A DNA stretch of 6,543 nucleotides from Alphaproteobacteria bacterium (GTDB taxonomy: Bacteria > Pseudomonadota > Alphaproteobacteria > GCA-2731375). The position numbers were made by a program, and so were the translations under genes. Shown one piece after another: positions 1 to 6,075 of the stretch. Under the pieces are notes generated by a model. It saw only the letters and a list, made by a program, of their open reading frames with translations, was not told the origin of the DNA and did no database searches. Positions within the stretch are counted from its first letter, which is position 1. Every line of letters starts with the position of its first letter. The stretch is taken from the NCBI GenBank assembly GCA_030746295.1, contig JASLMY010000257.1, forward strand, positions 1 through 6,543, read 5' to 3'.

Positions 1-415
1 CGACGCGGCCATCGGCACCTATTTCACCCGTGCTTTTCGTGGCGAGCTGGCCTTCACCTATCGGGCGTCGGATTCCAGCAGCGCCACCATCGGCAGCGTC
101 GGCGCCGGCTCCGCCAACCTGACCACCTATTCCTTCATGGCCAACGGCTACTACGACTTTCTCACCGATTGGACGATCCACCCCTATCTCGGGGCAGGCG
201 TCGGTCTCGACATTTTGAGCGGCGAAGGCTTCTCCGCCGGCGGCCTCAGCGTCAGCGGCAAGGAAGGCGTCGAGATCGGCTACCAATTGATCGGCGGCCT
301 GGCCTGGGAATTCTCGCCGACGCTCGCCGTCACCTTGGACTACCGCTACCATGCATCGTCCGACGAAGACGTCGTCTTTCACACCATCTTGGGCGGCTTG
401 CGCTACAATTTTTAG
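1..415 (+). CDS. Outer-membrane beta-barrel protein, C-terminal part (5' end outside window)
   Basis: The frame is open from base 2 to the TAG at 413-415, giving about 137 residues with no in-frame start that must be used. The Met at 137 is internal, because barrel-like sequence continues upstream of it. The protein shows alternating polar/hydrophobic strands with many Gly, Tyr, Thr and Ser residues. Recognisable segments are HPYLGAGVGLD, GYQLIGGLAWEF and LAVTLDYRYH, and it ends in LRYNF*. A terminal Phe after alternating aromatic residues is the usual BAM-recognition signature of outer-membrane barrels. The HPYLGAGVG and Y-x-L-x-G-x-A-W pattern is typical of the 8-stranded OmpA-like, OmpW or Omp25/opacity barrels. 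The signal peptide and N-terminal strands are missing from the window, so the exact subfamily and any ligand cannot be named. Its 3' end faces the stop of the MEMO-AMMECR1 gene across 83 bp. I see no convincing hairpin terminator in that gap. Confidence 0.85.
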   Translation, partial: DAAIGTYFTRAFRGELAFTYRASDSSSATIGSVGAGSANLTTYSFMANGYYDFLTDWTIHPYLGAGVGLDILSGEGFSAGGLSVSGKEGVEIGYQLIGGLAWEFSPTLAVTLDYRYHASSDEDVVFHTILGGLRYNF

Positions 416-498
416 GCTGGCGGCAGGTCGTCGCCGACGCGCCATCTTCGAAAATTCGGCAAGGGAGGCTCGATCCGTCGCTTCGTCTCGCCCGGGCC

Positions 499-1902
499 TC
501 AAATCGGCAGGCCGCCGACCGGCGCGGCGAAAGTTTCCGTGGTAAAGCGGGAGACAGCGACGTCGTCGGCCCAGAAATCGGCGGCAAGTCCGGCCTTGCG
601 CTTGAGCATGCGCAGGAAGTCCGGTGCGTCGGCGGCTTGCTCCCAGACCTGGGGCAGGAAGACACCACGGTTCCTGCCCCGGCGCAGGATCAGGCCGTCG
701 ATACCGGGGCGGAGTTGGCCGATCAGGTCTTCCTCGTCCCGAAACCGCATCTCCCCCGCCGCGCCCAGGATCGAGATCGAGATCTCGAGCGCCGGAAACT
801 CGGCCTTGGTTAGTTTCGAAAAGCGCGGGTCCGCAAAGGCCGAGGCATAGGCGTTCTTTGCCACGTCCGCGACCAGCGGCAGCCGGACCTCGAGCGTACC
901 GATGCAGCCCCTGAGCCGGCCGTCCAACTTCAGCGTCGTGAAGCTGCCGCGCCGGGCCTCGATCTCGGGCCCGAATGTGCCGATTCGGACCTCCGATTGT
1001 CGGCCGTTGTTGACGCCGTTTCGGATCGAGCGGGCGGCGACAGTCAGCAGCGTCTCCCGCCCGGCCTTCGAGGTCCGGCTCGCCGTGCCCTCGGTGAGGC
1101 ACCAGGCACCGTAGCCGACGACACGGTCGCGCGGGCCGGCGGTGTCGCCCGAGTTCCTGACGTCGAGCGTGGTCGCCCTCAGGTCCTTCAGCTGGGCCAG
1201 TCGCAAAAGGCCGTTGACCGGGCGGGCGCCGCAGGCATCCTCGGGCCCGATCTGACGGTAGGCCAGGCTTTCGATGGCGCCGCAAGTCCGCGCATCGCGC
1301 GTCTGGGCCGCATCGTAGTCGTGAAAATGGGAAAGGTCGGTGCTGACCACGATCAGGGTCTCGGGTCCGCCCCAGAGCTGTTCCAGGACCCGGGCCACCG
1401 TTTCCGGCGCTGCGGCGCCGACGACGATGGGCACCAAGCGAACGCTGCCCAGTGTCCGTTGCAGGAAGGGCAGGTGAACCTCCAGCGAGTGCTCTTGAGC
1501 GTGGGCCTCGTCGCTCACCTGGACCTCGGGCAGGGCCAAGAGGGCCTCGATCGCCGGGCGGTCGAGGGCGAGCCGCCCGAGCGGCGTCTCGAAGGCGGCG
1601 ACGCTCGGCACCGCCAGGCCCGTGAGGGCGACGCGATGGGCCGGGCCCAGCAGGACGACGCGCTCGATCTGGCCGCGAAGCGCGGCGAGCCGCGCATAGG
1701 CGGTGGCGGCGATCGGACCGGAATAGACGTAGCCGGCGTGCGGCACGATCAGCGCTTTCGGCGTCGGCGCGTCGGCCGGCAACCTTGCCACCGCGCGAGC
1801 CAGGAAGTCGTCGACTTGGGCCCCCAGCCGGGCGCCTTCGGCCGGGTAGAAGGTGCCGGCGACGGCGGCCGGCCGCACTGTCATGGATTCCTGCTGAGCC
1901 AT
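499..1902 (-). CDS. Fused AmmeMemoRadiSam proteins B and A (MEMO domain + AMMECR1 domain)
   Basis: This 467-residue protein joins two domains usually encoded separately. Residues about 7-270 form a MEMO domain, related in fold to LigB-type extradiol dioxygenases. It opens with RPAAVAGTFYP and carries candidate metal or active-site residues: His55 in PHAGY, His89 in GPAHR, EHSLEVH at 137-143, STDLSHFHDY (His192, His194) and Cys224 in DACGARP, which corresponds to the conserved Cys of MEMO1. Residues about 275-467 form an AMMECR1 domain with the hallmark LRGCIGT at 330-336 and FADPRF at 356-361. ATG at 1902 has GGAG about 10 nt upstream. Met7 (ATG at 1884) also has a nearby AGGA and is a possible alternative start. 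The protein looks cytoplasmic, with no signal peptide or membrane segment. The divergent neighbour is the matching radical SAM enzyme, so the whole trio is present in two genes. Family assignment is secure from motifs. The reaction catalysed is not something the sequence reveals, and to my knowledge it is not settled. Confidence 0.93.
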   Translation of the reverse strand: MAQQESMTVRPAAVAGTFYPAEGARLGAQVDDFLARAVARLPADAPTPKALIVPHAGYVYSGPIAATAYARLAALRGQIERVVLLGPAHRVALTGLAVPSVAAFETPLGRLALDRPAIEALLALPEVQVSDEAHAQEHSLEVHLPFLQRTLGSVRLVPIVVGAAAPETVARVLEQLWGGPETLIVVSTDLSHFHDYDAAQTRDARTCGAIESLAYRQIGPEDACGARPVNGLLRLAQLKDLRATTLDVRNSGDTAGPRDRVVGYGAWCLTEGTASRTSKAGRETLLTVAARSIRNGVNNGRQSEVRIGTFGPEIEARRGSFTTLKLDGRLRGCIGTLEVRLPLVADVAKNAYASAFADPRFSKLTKAEFPALEISISILGAAGEMRFRDEEDLIGQLRPGIDGLILRRGRNRGVFLPQVWEQAADAPDFLRMLKRKAGLAADFWADDVAVSRFTTETFAAPVGGLPI

Positions 1903-1923
1903 CCCAATCGCTCTCCAGACGAC

Positions 1924-1933
1924 TTATATATAG
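1924..1933. promoter_or_regulatory. AT-rich island in the divergent intergenic region, possible shared promoter core
   Basis: TTATATATAG stands out in the otherwise GC-rich 95-bp gap between the MEMO-AMMECR1 start (1902, -) and the radical SAM start (1998, +). TATATA can serve as a -10 element on either strand. On the minus strand it would leave a leader of roughly a dozen bases before the 1902 ATG. I could not find a good -35 hexamer at 16-18 bp on either side, so the call rests on composition and position only. Co-regulation of the two divergent genes is inference. Confidence 0.35.
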
Positions 1934-1997
1934 TCCAATAGAAGCGAGAATGCCCGCCGGATGTGCGACCCGGTCGCGCCGGCGGCGAGGTCCAGGC

Positions 1998-3083
1998 ATG
2001 AGCACCAGCTTCGACGGCGAATTCCCCGCCCGCTATGCGCATCGGCTCGCCGACGGCCGTGTCCAATGCGATCTCTGTCCGCGCCTTTGCCGGCTGGCCG
2101 AGGGGCAGCGCGGTCTCTGCTTCGTGCGCGGCGTGGCCAACGGCCACATGGTGCTGACCACCTATGGCCGCTCCAGCGGCTTCTGCGTCGACCCGATCGA
2201 GAAAAAGCCGCTCAGTCACTTCCTGCCGGGGACGCCGGTGCTTTCCTTCGGCACTGCCGGCTGCAACCTGGCCTGCAAATTCTGTCAAAACTGGGACATC
2301 TCCAAATCGCGCGAATTCGACACTCTCGCCGACACCGCCTCGCCGGCGCGGCTGGCCGAAGTCGCGGCAAAATTCGACTGCCGCTCGATCGCCTTTACCT
2401 ACAATGACCCCATCATCTTCCTGGAGTACGCCGTCGACACCGCGGTCGCCTGTCACGAGGCCGGCATTCGCACCGTCGCGGTCACCAACGGCTACATCTC
2501 GGCCGAGCCTCGGGTTGAGTTCTTCCACCATATGGACGCCGCCAACGTCGACCTCAAGGCCTTCACCGAGCGCTTCTACTACAAGCTCACCGGCGCGCAC
2601 CTGGCGCCGGTGCTGGAGACGCTGGTCTACCTCGCCCGAGAGACCGAGGTTTGGCTCGAGCTCACCACCCTGGTGATCCCGGGGGAGAACGATTCCGAGA
2701 CCGAGATCCGGGCCATGTCGGAGTGGATTCTCGACAACCTGGGCCCTGACGTACCGTTGCATTTCTCCGCCTTCCATCCCGATTACAAGATGCAAGACAA
2801 GCCCGCCACGTCGCCCCAGAGCCTGCGCCGGGCTCGCGAGATCGCGCTCAAGAGCGGTCTGAATTATGTCTATGTCGGCAACGTGCACGATGCTGAAGCC
2901 GACAGCACCTATTGCCCTGGCTGTGCCGGTCTGGTGATCGGGCGCGACTGGTACGAGCTGTCGAGCTGGCATCTGGATGCCGGCGGGAAGTGCCGTCACT
3001 GCGGCACGTCGGTCGCCGGCGTCTTCGAGGCAAGCCCTGGCCGATGGGGCCGCAAGCGCCAGCCGGTGCGCCTCAGCGCCTGA
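1998..3083 (+). CDS. AmmeMemoRadiSam system radical SAM enzyme
   Basis: This is a 361-residue PflA-type (COG1180-like) radical SAM protein. The [4Fe-4S]-SAM motif is CNLACKFC, with Cys89, Cys93 and Cys96, preceded by SFGTAG and followed by QNWDIS. Before it lies a second cysteine set, C24-x2-C27-x3-C31-x9-C41, in the style CDLCPRLCRLAEGQRGLC. The C-terminus has two further pairs, CPGC at 306-309 and CRHC at 332-335, which look like a zinc ribbon or an extra metal site. Other family landmarks are TYNDPI (134-139), TNGYIS (163-168), NVDLKAF (183-189) and VIPGEND (226-232). The frame is open further upstream, but ATG at 1998 has GAGG seven bases ahead and begins family-like sequence; the ATG at 1950 would add only an Arg-rich stretch. 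It is divergent from the MEMO-AMMECR1 fusion and presumably acts with it. Its last 11 bp overlap the end of the opposite-strand transglycosylase gene. Substrate unknown. Confidence 0.93.
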   Translation: MSTSFDGEFPARYAHRLADGRVQCDLCPRLCRLAEGQRGLCFVRGVANGHMVLTTYGRSSGFCVDPIEKKPLSHFLPGTPVLSFGTAGCNLACKFCQNWDISKSREFDTLADTASPARLAEVAAKFDCRSIAFTYNDPIIFLEYAVDTAVACHEAGIRTVAVTNGYISAEPRVEFFHHMDAANVDLKAFTERFYYKLTGAHLAPVLETLVYLARETEVWLELTTLVIPGENDSETEIRAMSEWILDNLGPDVPLHFSAFHPDYKMQDKPATSPQSLRRAREIALKSGLNYVYVGNVHDAEADSTYCPGCAGLVIGRDWYELSSWHLDAGGKCRHCGTSVAGVFEASPGRWGRKRQPVRLSA

Positions 3084-3786
3084 CGTAGAGCCGGCCGATG
3101 CTGGAGAAACGCCGCTGATAGAGCGAGCGCCGCTTGCTGGAGGCACGATGCTCGACGCGGGCTTGCACCTTGACCCGGCGCGCCGCCGCGGCGCGCCGGC
3201 GCTCGCCGCGCCAGGCCGCCTGTACTTTCTGTCGATAGGGTAGGTTGTATTTCGGCGTCTTCGAGTGATAGCGGCCGACGGCAGCGGTCCACGAACGGGT
3301 CTCGCGTTGCAAGTCGGCCAGGAAGCGGGCCGCGTAGGCGACGTTCGACTTGGGCTCGAAGGCCTGCTCCAGGTTGCGGAAGGCCTTGGGGTGGTAGCGC
3401 AGGTTGACCTGCATGCAGCCGACGTCGATGTTCTTGATGCCGCGCGCCTTCAGCCGCTTCACCTCGGCAACGGCCGCGGCCTTGCTCTTCAGATAGCGCC
3501 CCCGGCCCTCGGCATGAACGGTCCAGGGCCAGGCAATAACTTCCCGCCTCGCCTTGCTCCAGCGCCCGGATTCGACGATCGAGACCGCCGACAGGAGCTG
3601 CGCTGGAATTCGATGCCGCTGCTCGGCCTGGCGCACCGCCTTGCGACAGAGAACGCTGGAACCGCGGGAATGGTCGCCCTTTATGGTGATGCCGAGGGCG
3701 CTGCCGCCCGGCCCCGGTAGCAAGATCGAGGGGGCGAGCAAGGCGCCGATGAAGAGGAGGCGATGGCGAAGGGACTGGTTTTTCAT
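3073..3786 (-). CDS. Secreted lytic transglycosylase-like (SLT domain) protein
   Basis: This is a 237-residue protein with a probable Sec signal: basic start MKNQSLRHR, hydrophobic stretch about 10-25, and cleavage likely near the Gly/Ser/Ala segment at 26-32. The SLT-like domain spans about 44-190. HRIPAQLLSAVSIVESGRW contains the predicted catalytic acid Glu72 in the ESG motif. NIDVGCMQVNLRYHP (119-133) matches the conserved 'G-x-MQ-(V/I)-N' region of lysozyme-fold transglycosylases, and VAYAARFL and WTAAVGRYHS match later helices. Members cleave the MurNAc-GlcNAc bond of peptidoglycan with 1,6-anhydro formation, in the periplasm. Cys47 and Cys124 could form a disulfide. Residues 193-237 are unusually Arg/Lys-rich with no recognised domain. 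ATG at 3786 is the first possible start after a weak ribosome-binding region. The gene lies 37 bp downstream of the amidohydrolase gene on the same strand, so co-transcription is plausible. Its stop lies within the end of the radical SAM gene. Family confident; specific physiological role unknown. Confidence 0.85.
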   Translation of the reverse strand: MKNQSLRHRLLFIGALLAPSILLPGPGGSALGITIKGDHSRGSSVLCRKAVRQAEQRHRIPAQLLSAVSIVESGRWSKARREVIAWPWTVHAEGRGRYLKSKAAAVAEVKRLKARGIKNIDVGCMQVNLRYHPKAFRNLEQAFEPKSNVAYAARFLADLQRETRSWTAAVGRYHSKTPKYNLPYRQKVQAAWRGERRRAAAARRVKVQARVEHRASSKRRSLYQRRFSSIGRLYVRR

Positions 3787-3823
3787 GTCTACGGCGCAGC
3801 AACTTTCATGCCAGAAAAAGCCG

Positions 3824-4717
3824 TTATTCCGCGGCCAGGGCCGGGCTCGACTGAAAACGGCTCAGGCGCCGGATCAGGGCGGTCAGATCGGACTTCAGGG
3901 CGGCGAAGCCCTGGCCCCGCCGGAAGCGCGCCTCGTCCATGTAGAGGCCACGGTTGATCTCGATCTGCAGCGCCTGCAGGCCAGCCGTCGGCCGCCCGTA
4001 GTGATGCGTCGTGAAGCCGCCGGCATAGGGCGTATTGCGGCCCACCGCGTAGCCGAGGTCGCTCAGCGTCGACTGCACGAAGTCGACCAGTGCCGGCGCT
4101 GCGGCGGTGCCGAAGCGGTCGCCGAGCACGATGTCGGGCCGCCGGTGGCCGCCGTCCGCGTCCATCGGCCCGCCGACCGACGGCATCGAATGGCAATCGA
4201 TCAGGACCGCCTGGCCGAAGCGCGCCCGGGTCCGGCGCAAGAGATCGGCCAGGGCTGCGTGGTAGGGATGGTAGATCCGCGCCAGCCGCTCCTCGGCCTC
4301 GGCGAAGCTCAACTTGTCGCGGTAGACCTCGGCGCCGTCGGCAACCACTCGGGCGATGGTGCCGAGGCCGCCGGCCACCCTGAGCGAGGTCGAGTTGACC
4401 TGCGGCGGCAGGGGGTCGCGGAACATGCCGGGGTCGAGCTCGAAGGGCTCGCGGTTGACGTCCAGGTAGACGCGGGCATAGCGGGCCCGAAGGAGCGGCG
4501 AGCCGAAGGCCGGTGCCGCGCCGAAGAGGGCGTCGACGAAGCTGTCCTCGGATTTCCTGAGGGTCAGGGGATCGAGCCGGGACTCGGCGACGAACTCGGG
4601 CGGATAGTAGTCGCCGCTATGGGGCGAGGCGTAGACGATCGGCGTCGATTGGCGCGCCGGCTGCAGGACTTCGAAAGCCGGCCTGGCGGCCTCCGGCCCG
4701 TCGTTCGGCTGGCTCAT
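3824..4717 (-). CDS. N-formylglutamate amidohydrolase family protein (HutG/FGase-like)
   Basis: From ATG 4717 this is a 297-residue protein, about the usual family length. Visible family motifs are SPHSG (31-35, His33), DVNRE (86-90), DCHSMP (174-179), GRNTPYAGGF (226-235) and QIEINRGLYMD (251-261). The His, Asp, Cys and Glu residues in these motifs are expected to build the metal-dependent amidase site. Characterised members hydrolyse N-formyl-L-glutamate to formate and glutamate, the last step of one histidine degradation route. No other hut gene is visible here, and many paralogues act on unknown amides, so the substrate is uncertain and I give no symbol. A GTG at 4744 would add nine residues; ATG 4717 is preferred because homologues begin close to the FEVLQPARQ segment, with a G-rich GGGGGG/GAGG stretch just upstream. 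The protein looks cytoplasmic. It is divergent from cpdR and lies 37 bp upstream of the transglycosylase gene. Confidence 0.88.
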   Translation of the reverse strand: MSQPNDGPEAARPAFEVLQPARQSTPIVYASPHSGDYYPPEFVAESRLDPLTLRKSEDSFVDALFGAAPAFGSPLLRARYARVYLDVNREPFELDPGMFRDPLPPQVNSTSLRVAGGLGTIARVVADGAEVYRDKLSFAEAEERLARIYHPYHAALADLLRRTRARFGQAVLIDCHSMPSVGGPMDADGGHRRPDIVLGDRFGTAAAPALVDFVQSTLSDLGYAVGRNTPYAGGFTTHHYGRPTAGLQALQIEINRGLYMDEARFRRGQGFAALKSDLTALIRRLSRFQSSPALAAE

Positions 4718-4758
4718 CCTCAACCCCCCACTCGGCAAGCACACAACCGTTCTCAGAG

Positions 4759-4788
4759 TTGGCCACCCGGCGGCGGCGGCAATATGCT
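4759..4788 (+). promoter_or_regulatory. Candidate promoter for cpdR
   Basis: TTGGCC at 4759-4764 and TATGCT at 4783-4788 are separated by 18 bp. Each matches the sigma-70 consensus at four of six positions. A start near 4795 would give a leader of about 135 nt before the cpdR ATG. The -10 lies inside a perfect 10-bp palindrome (4784-4793). I see no TTAA-N7-TTAA CtrA box. This is a weak call based on pattern only. Confidence 0.28.
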
Positions 4789-4875
4789 AGCATGAGACGC
4801 GCGGCCGTGCGATGGGCCGTGCCGTGGCGGTGGGCGGCAGTGTTCAAACTTTGTTAGAACTCAGGCGCTAGCATG
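4784..4875. repeat. Palindrome and 9-bp direct repeat GCTAGCATG upstream of cpdR
   Basis: GCTAGCATG occurs at 4786-4794 and again at 4867-4875, 81 bp apart, inside the 214-bp divergent region between the amidohydrolase and cpdR genes. The first copy is part of the perfect palindrome ATGCTAGCAT (4784-4793). The arrangement could be a pair of operator half-sites acting on either divergent gene, but no regulator is identified and short repeats can arise by chance. Confidence 0.3.
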
Positions 4876-4931
4876 CCCGCCACCGCCGAATGCCTGCCGC
4901 GGTGGTGGAAAACCGGGAATCGAGGACTTCG

Positions 4932-5291
4932 ATGGCGAGAATTCTTCTGGCGGAAGACGACGATTCGATGCGCCACTTCCTGCAGCGGGCGCTGGAGCGG
5001 GCCGGGCACGAGGTCCTGTCCGTGGCCCGTGGCGATCAGGCCTTGCCGGTGATCGCCGAGGGCCGCTTCGATCTTTTGCTGGCCGACATCGTCATGCCCG
5101 AGATGGACGGCATTCAGTTGGCCCAGCGCGCGGTCGCCATCGACCCCCGCATCAAGGTCATGTTCATCACCGGCTTTGCCGCGGTGGCGCTGCGCAAGCG
5201 CCAGAGCGCCCGGAACGACGCCAAGATCCTTTCCAAGCCCTTTCACCTGCGCGAGCTGGTCGAGGAGATCGACAAGCTGATGGCGGCCTGA
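4932..5291 (+). CDS. cpdR: CpdR-like single-domain response regulator (ClpXP adaptor)
   Basis: This 119-residue protein is one receiver (CheY-like) domain with no output domain. The acidic pocket is Glu8-Asp9-Asp10, the phosphoacceptor is Asp52 in LLLADIVMPEMDG, Thr80 lies in MFITGFAAVAL, and the conserved Lys102 is in KILSKPFHLREL. The segments MARILLAEDD, ADIVMPEMDG, MFITGFAAVAL and LSKPFHLRELV closely match alphaproteobacterial CpdR. In Caulobacter the unphosphorylated form primes ClpXP for degradation of CtrA-pathway proteins and is switched off by the CckA-ChpT phosphorelay. The frame opens earlier, at an ATG at 4890, but ATG 4932 is chosen because GAGG lies six bases ahead and known CpdR proteins start at this point. 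The C-terminus ends in LMAA; a terminal Ala-Ala pair is compatible with ClpX recognition, which is inference. The gene is followed by tRNA-Val and is divergent from the amidohydrolase gene. Confidence 0.93.
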   Translation: MARILLAEDDDSMRHFLQRALERAGHEVLSVARGDQALPVIAEGRFDLLLADIVMPEMDGIQLAQRAVAIDPRIKVMFITGFAAVALRKRQSARNDAKILSKPFHLRELVEEIDKLMAA

Positions 5292-5310
5292 GCCGGGCCT
5301 TCGGGCCGGC
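5292..5310 (+). terminator. GC-rich hairpin just after cpdR, possible terminator
   Basis: Directly after the cpdR stop, GCC-G-GGCC-TTCG-GGCC-GGC can fold into a 7-bp GC stem with one bulged G and a TTCG tetraloop. No T-run follows, so it is not a textbook intrinsic terminator. It may mark the mRNA 3' end or give partial termination before the separately promoted tRNA gene. Confidence 0.4.
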
Positions 5311-5337
5311 ACTCGGTGCGGCGATGCCGACGGGCTC

Positions 5338-5366
5338 TTGCCAGCAAATCCCGATTCCAATATATC
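5338..5366 (+). promoter_or_regulatory. Probable sigma-70 promoter of tRNA-Val
   Basis: TTGCCA (5338-5343, five of six consensus bases) is followed after exactly 17 bp by TATATC (5361-5366, four of six). This is the best promoter-like pair in the window and lies in an AT-rich patch. Transcription would start near 5373, giving a leader of about 43 nt before the mature tRNA. The leader contains an inverted repeat, GCGGGC (5376-5381) and GCCCGC (5390-5395) with an 8-nt loop, which would be removed by RNase P processing. Confidence 0.55.
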
Positions 5367-5415
5367 GGCCCATGAGCGGGCTGCGGACGGCCCGCCACCG
5401 CATGCTTGCGGCGAG

Positions 5416-5493
<78 letters not shown>

Positions 5494-5558
5494 TTTTCTT
5501 TCTTGTTTTCAATGCGTTATGAGACAATTCTGCGACACAACGCGGCTTTGTCTTTGTC

Positions 5559-5578
5559 AGTAAGCACATAGTAAGCAC
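5559..5578. repeat. Tandem 9-bp repeat AGTAAGCAC, period 11, near the tRNA 3' end
   Basis: AGTAAGCAC occurs at 5559-5567 and 5570-5578, separated by AT, so the copies lie one helical turn apart on the same face of the DNA. They are 66 bp beyond the tRNA-Val CCA end. Short helically phased direct repeats beside a tRNA 3' end are typical of integrase arm-type or excisionase sites. That reading is inference, because no integrase gene is in view. Confidence 0.55.
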
Positions 5579-5659
5579 GGCACCACGATATCGGGGCGGA
5601 TTGATCGACCAAGCAATGATGTCAAGGGCGCTCGCATTCCCTGGGAGAGGTACAGCGTG

Positions 5660-5714
5660 CCCCCAACCCCTTTGCCAAATTCGGCCATCCTCGACCCCCA
5701 CCTGCCCCCACCCC
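5660..5714 (-). other. Cluster of C-runs; G-rich bottom strand with partial G-quadruplex pattern
   Basis: Five runs of four or five cytosines occur at 5660-5664, 5667-5670, 5695-5699, 5705-5709 and 5711-5714. The bottom strand therefore has three closely spaced G-runs (opposite 5695-5714) plus two more after a gap of 24 bases. Three short-loop runs and one long loop could form an imperfect quadruplex; a strict four-run short-loop motif is not met. Function unknown. Confidence 0.3.
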
Positions 5715-6075
5715 GCATATATGGCCGGGGGCCTCTCGGGATCGGCCTTACATGATATTCCGCACAATCGATCAGCAATATTTCAAACTCGTTCGCCTGT
5801 TGTTCGGGTTCCATTTCTGGGGTGGGTATATTTCGTATCGATAGTGGGAGCGGCTATATGTATCGATCCGGCCGCTGGCGCCGTCCTAGACCACCGTCAG
5901 GCCGTCGCTGGCTTCTACGTAGGTGGGTAGTATGCTGCGTATCTCCCTAACTGGCCCTCTAACGGCCCCGGAAGTTCGTTCTGCTTGAAGGGGTTTTCTA
6001 CTTCGGCGATCTGGTCGTGGGTAGCGTCCGTGGCAACATCGGTGCGCACTTTGCGGCTACGGCCTACATGCTGTG

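Larger units (their letters stand above)
5494..6075. other. Gene-poor, compositionally distinct stretch downstream of tRNA-Val
   Basis: About 580 bp without a gene I can support. The DNA is visibly richer in A/T than the upstream genes, most strongly over the first 80 bp, and contains the tandem AGTAAGCAC repeat and a cluster of C-runs, described separately. An 8-bp direct repeat GTATCGAT also occurs at 5835-5842 and 5860-5867. Several short open frames exist on both strands, but they lack convincing ribosome-binding sites and known motifs. One minus-strand frame (5915-6088) reads like decayed protein and is discussed in the findings. The region looks like degraded accessory DNA beside a tRNA; no integrase, transposase or terminal inverted repeat is recognisable. 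Confidence 0.6.

Noticed and set aside
416..498. Possible terminator between the outer-membrane gene and the MEMO-AMMECR1 gene
   Set aside because: Only short imperfect GGCG/CGCC pairings without a T-run; not strong enough to annotate.
997..1941. Plus-strand 314-codon frame opposite the MEMO-AMMECR1 gene
   Set aside because: Antisense shadow of a gene with clear conserved motifs; long shadow frames are expected at this GC content.
1881..3146. Minus-strand 421-codon frame opposite the radical SAM gene
   Set aside because: Antisense shadow; its translation lacks any domain, whereas the plus frame has all radical SAM landmarks.
3554..4795. Plus-strand 413-codon frame opposite the amidohydrolase and transglycosylase genes
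   Set aside because: It spans two real opposite-strand genes and the gap between them, with no motif of its own.
5557..5814. Minus-strand 85-codon frame starting MEPEQQANEFEILLIDC
   Set aside because: The first 20 residues look plausible, but there is no ribosome-binding site, the remainder is Pro/Arg/Gly-rich translation of the C-runs, and no family is recognised.
5752..5844. Short plus-strand frame MIFRTIDQQYFKLVRLLFG (about 30 codons)
   Set aside because: Hydrophobic and superficially protein-like, but very short, without a ribosome-binding site, and inside gene-poor DNA.
5601..5930. Plus-strand 109-codon frame
   Set aside because: No ribosome-binding site or motif; composition follows the C-rich DNA beneath it.
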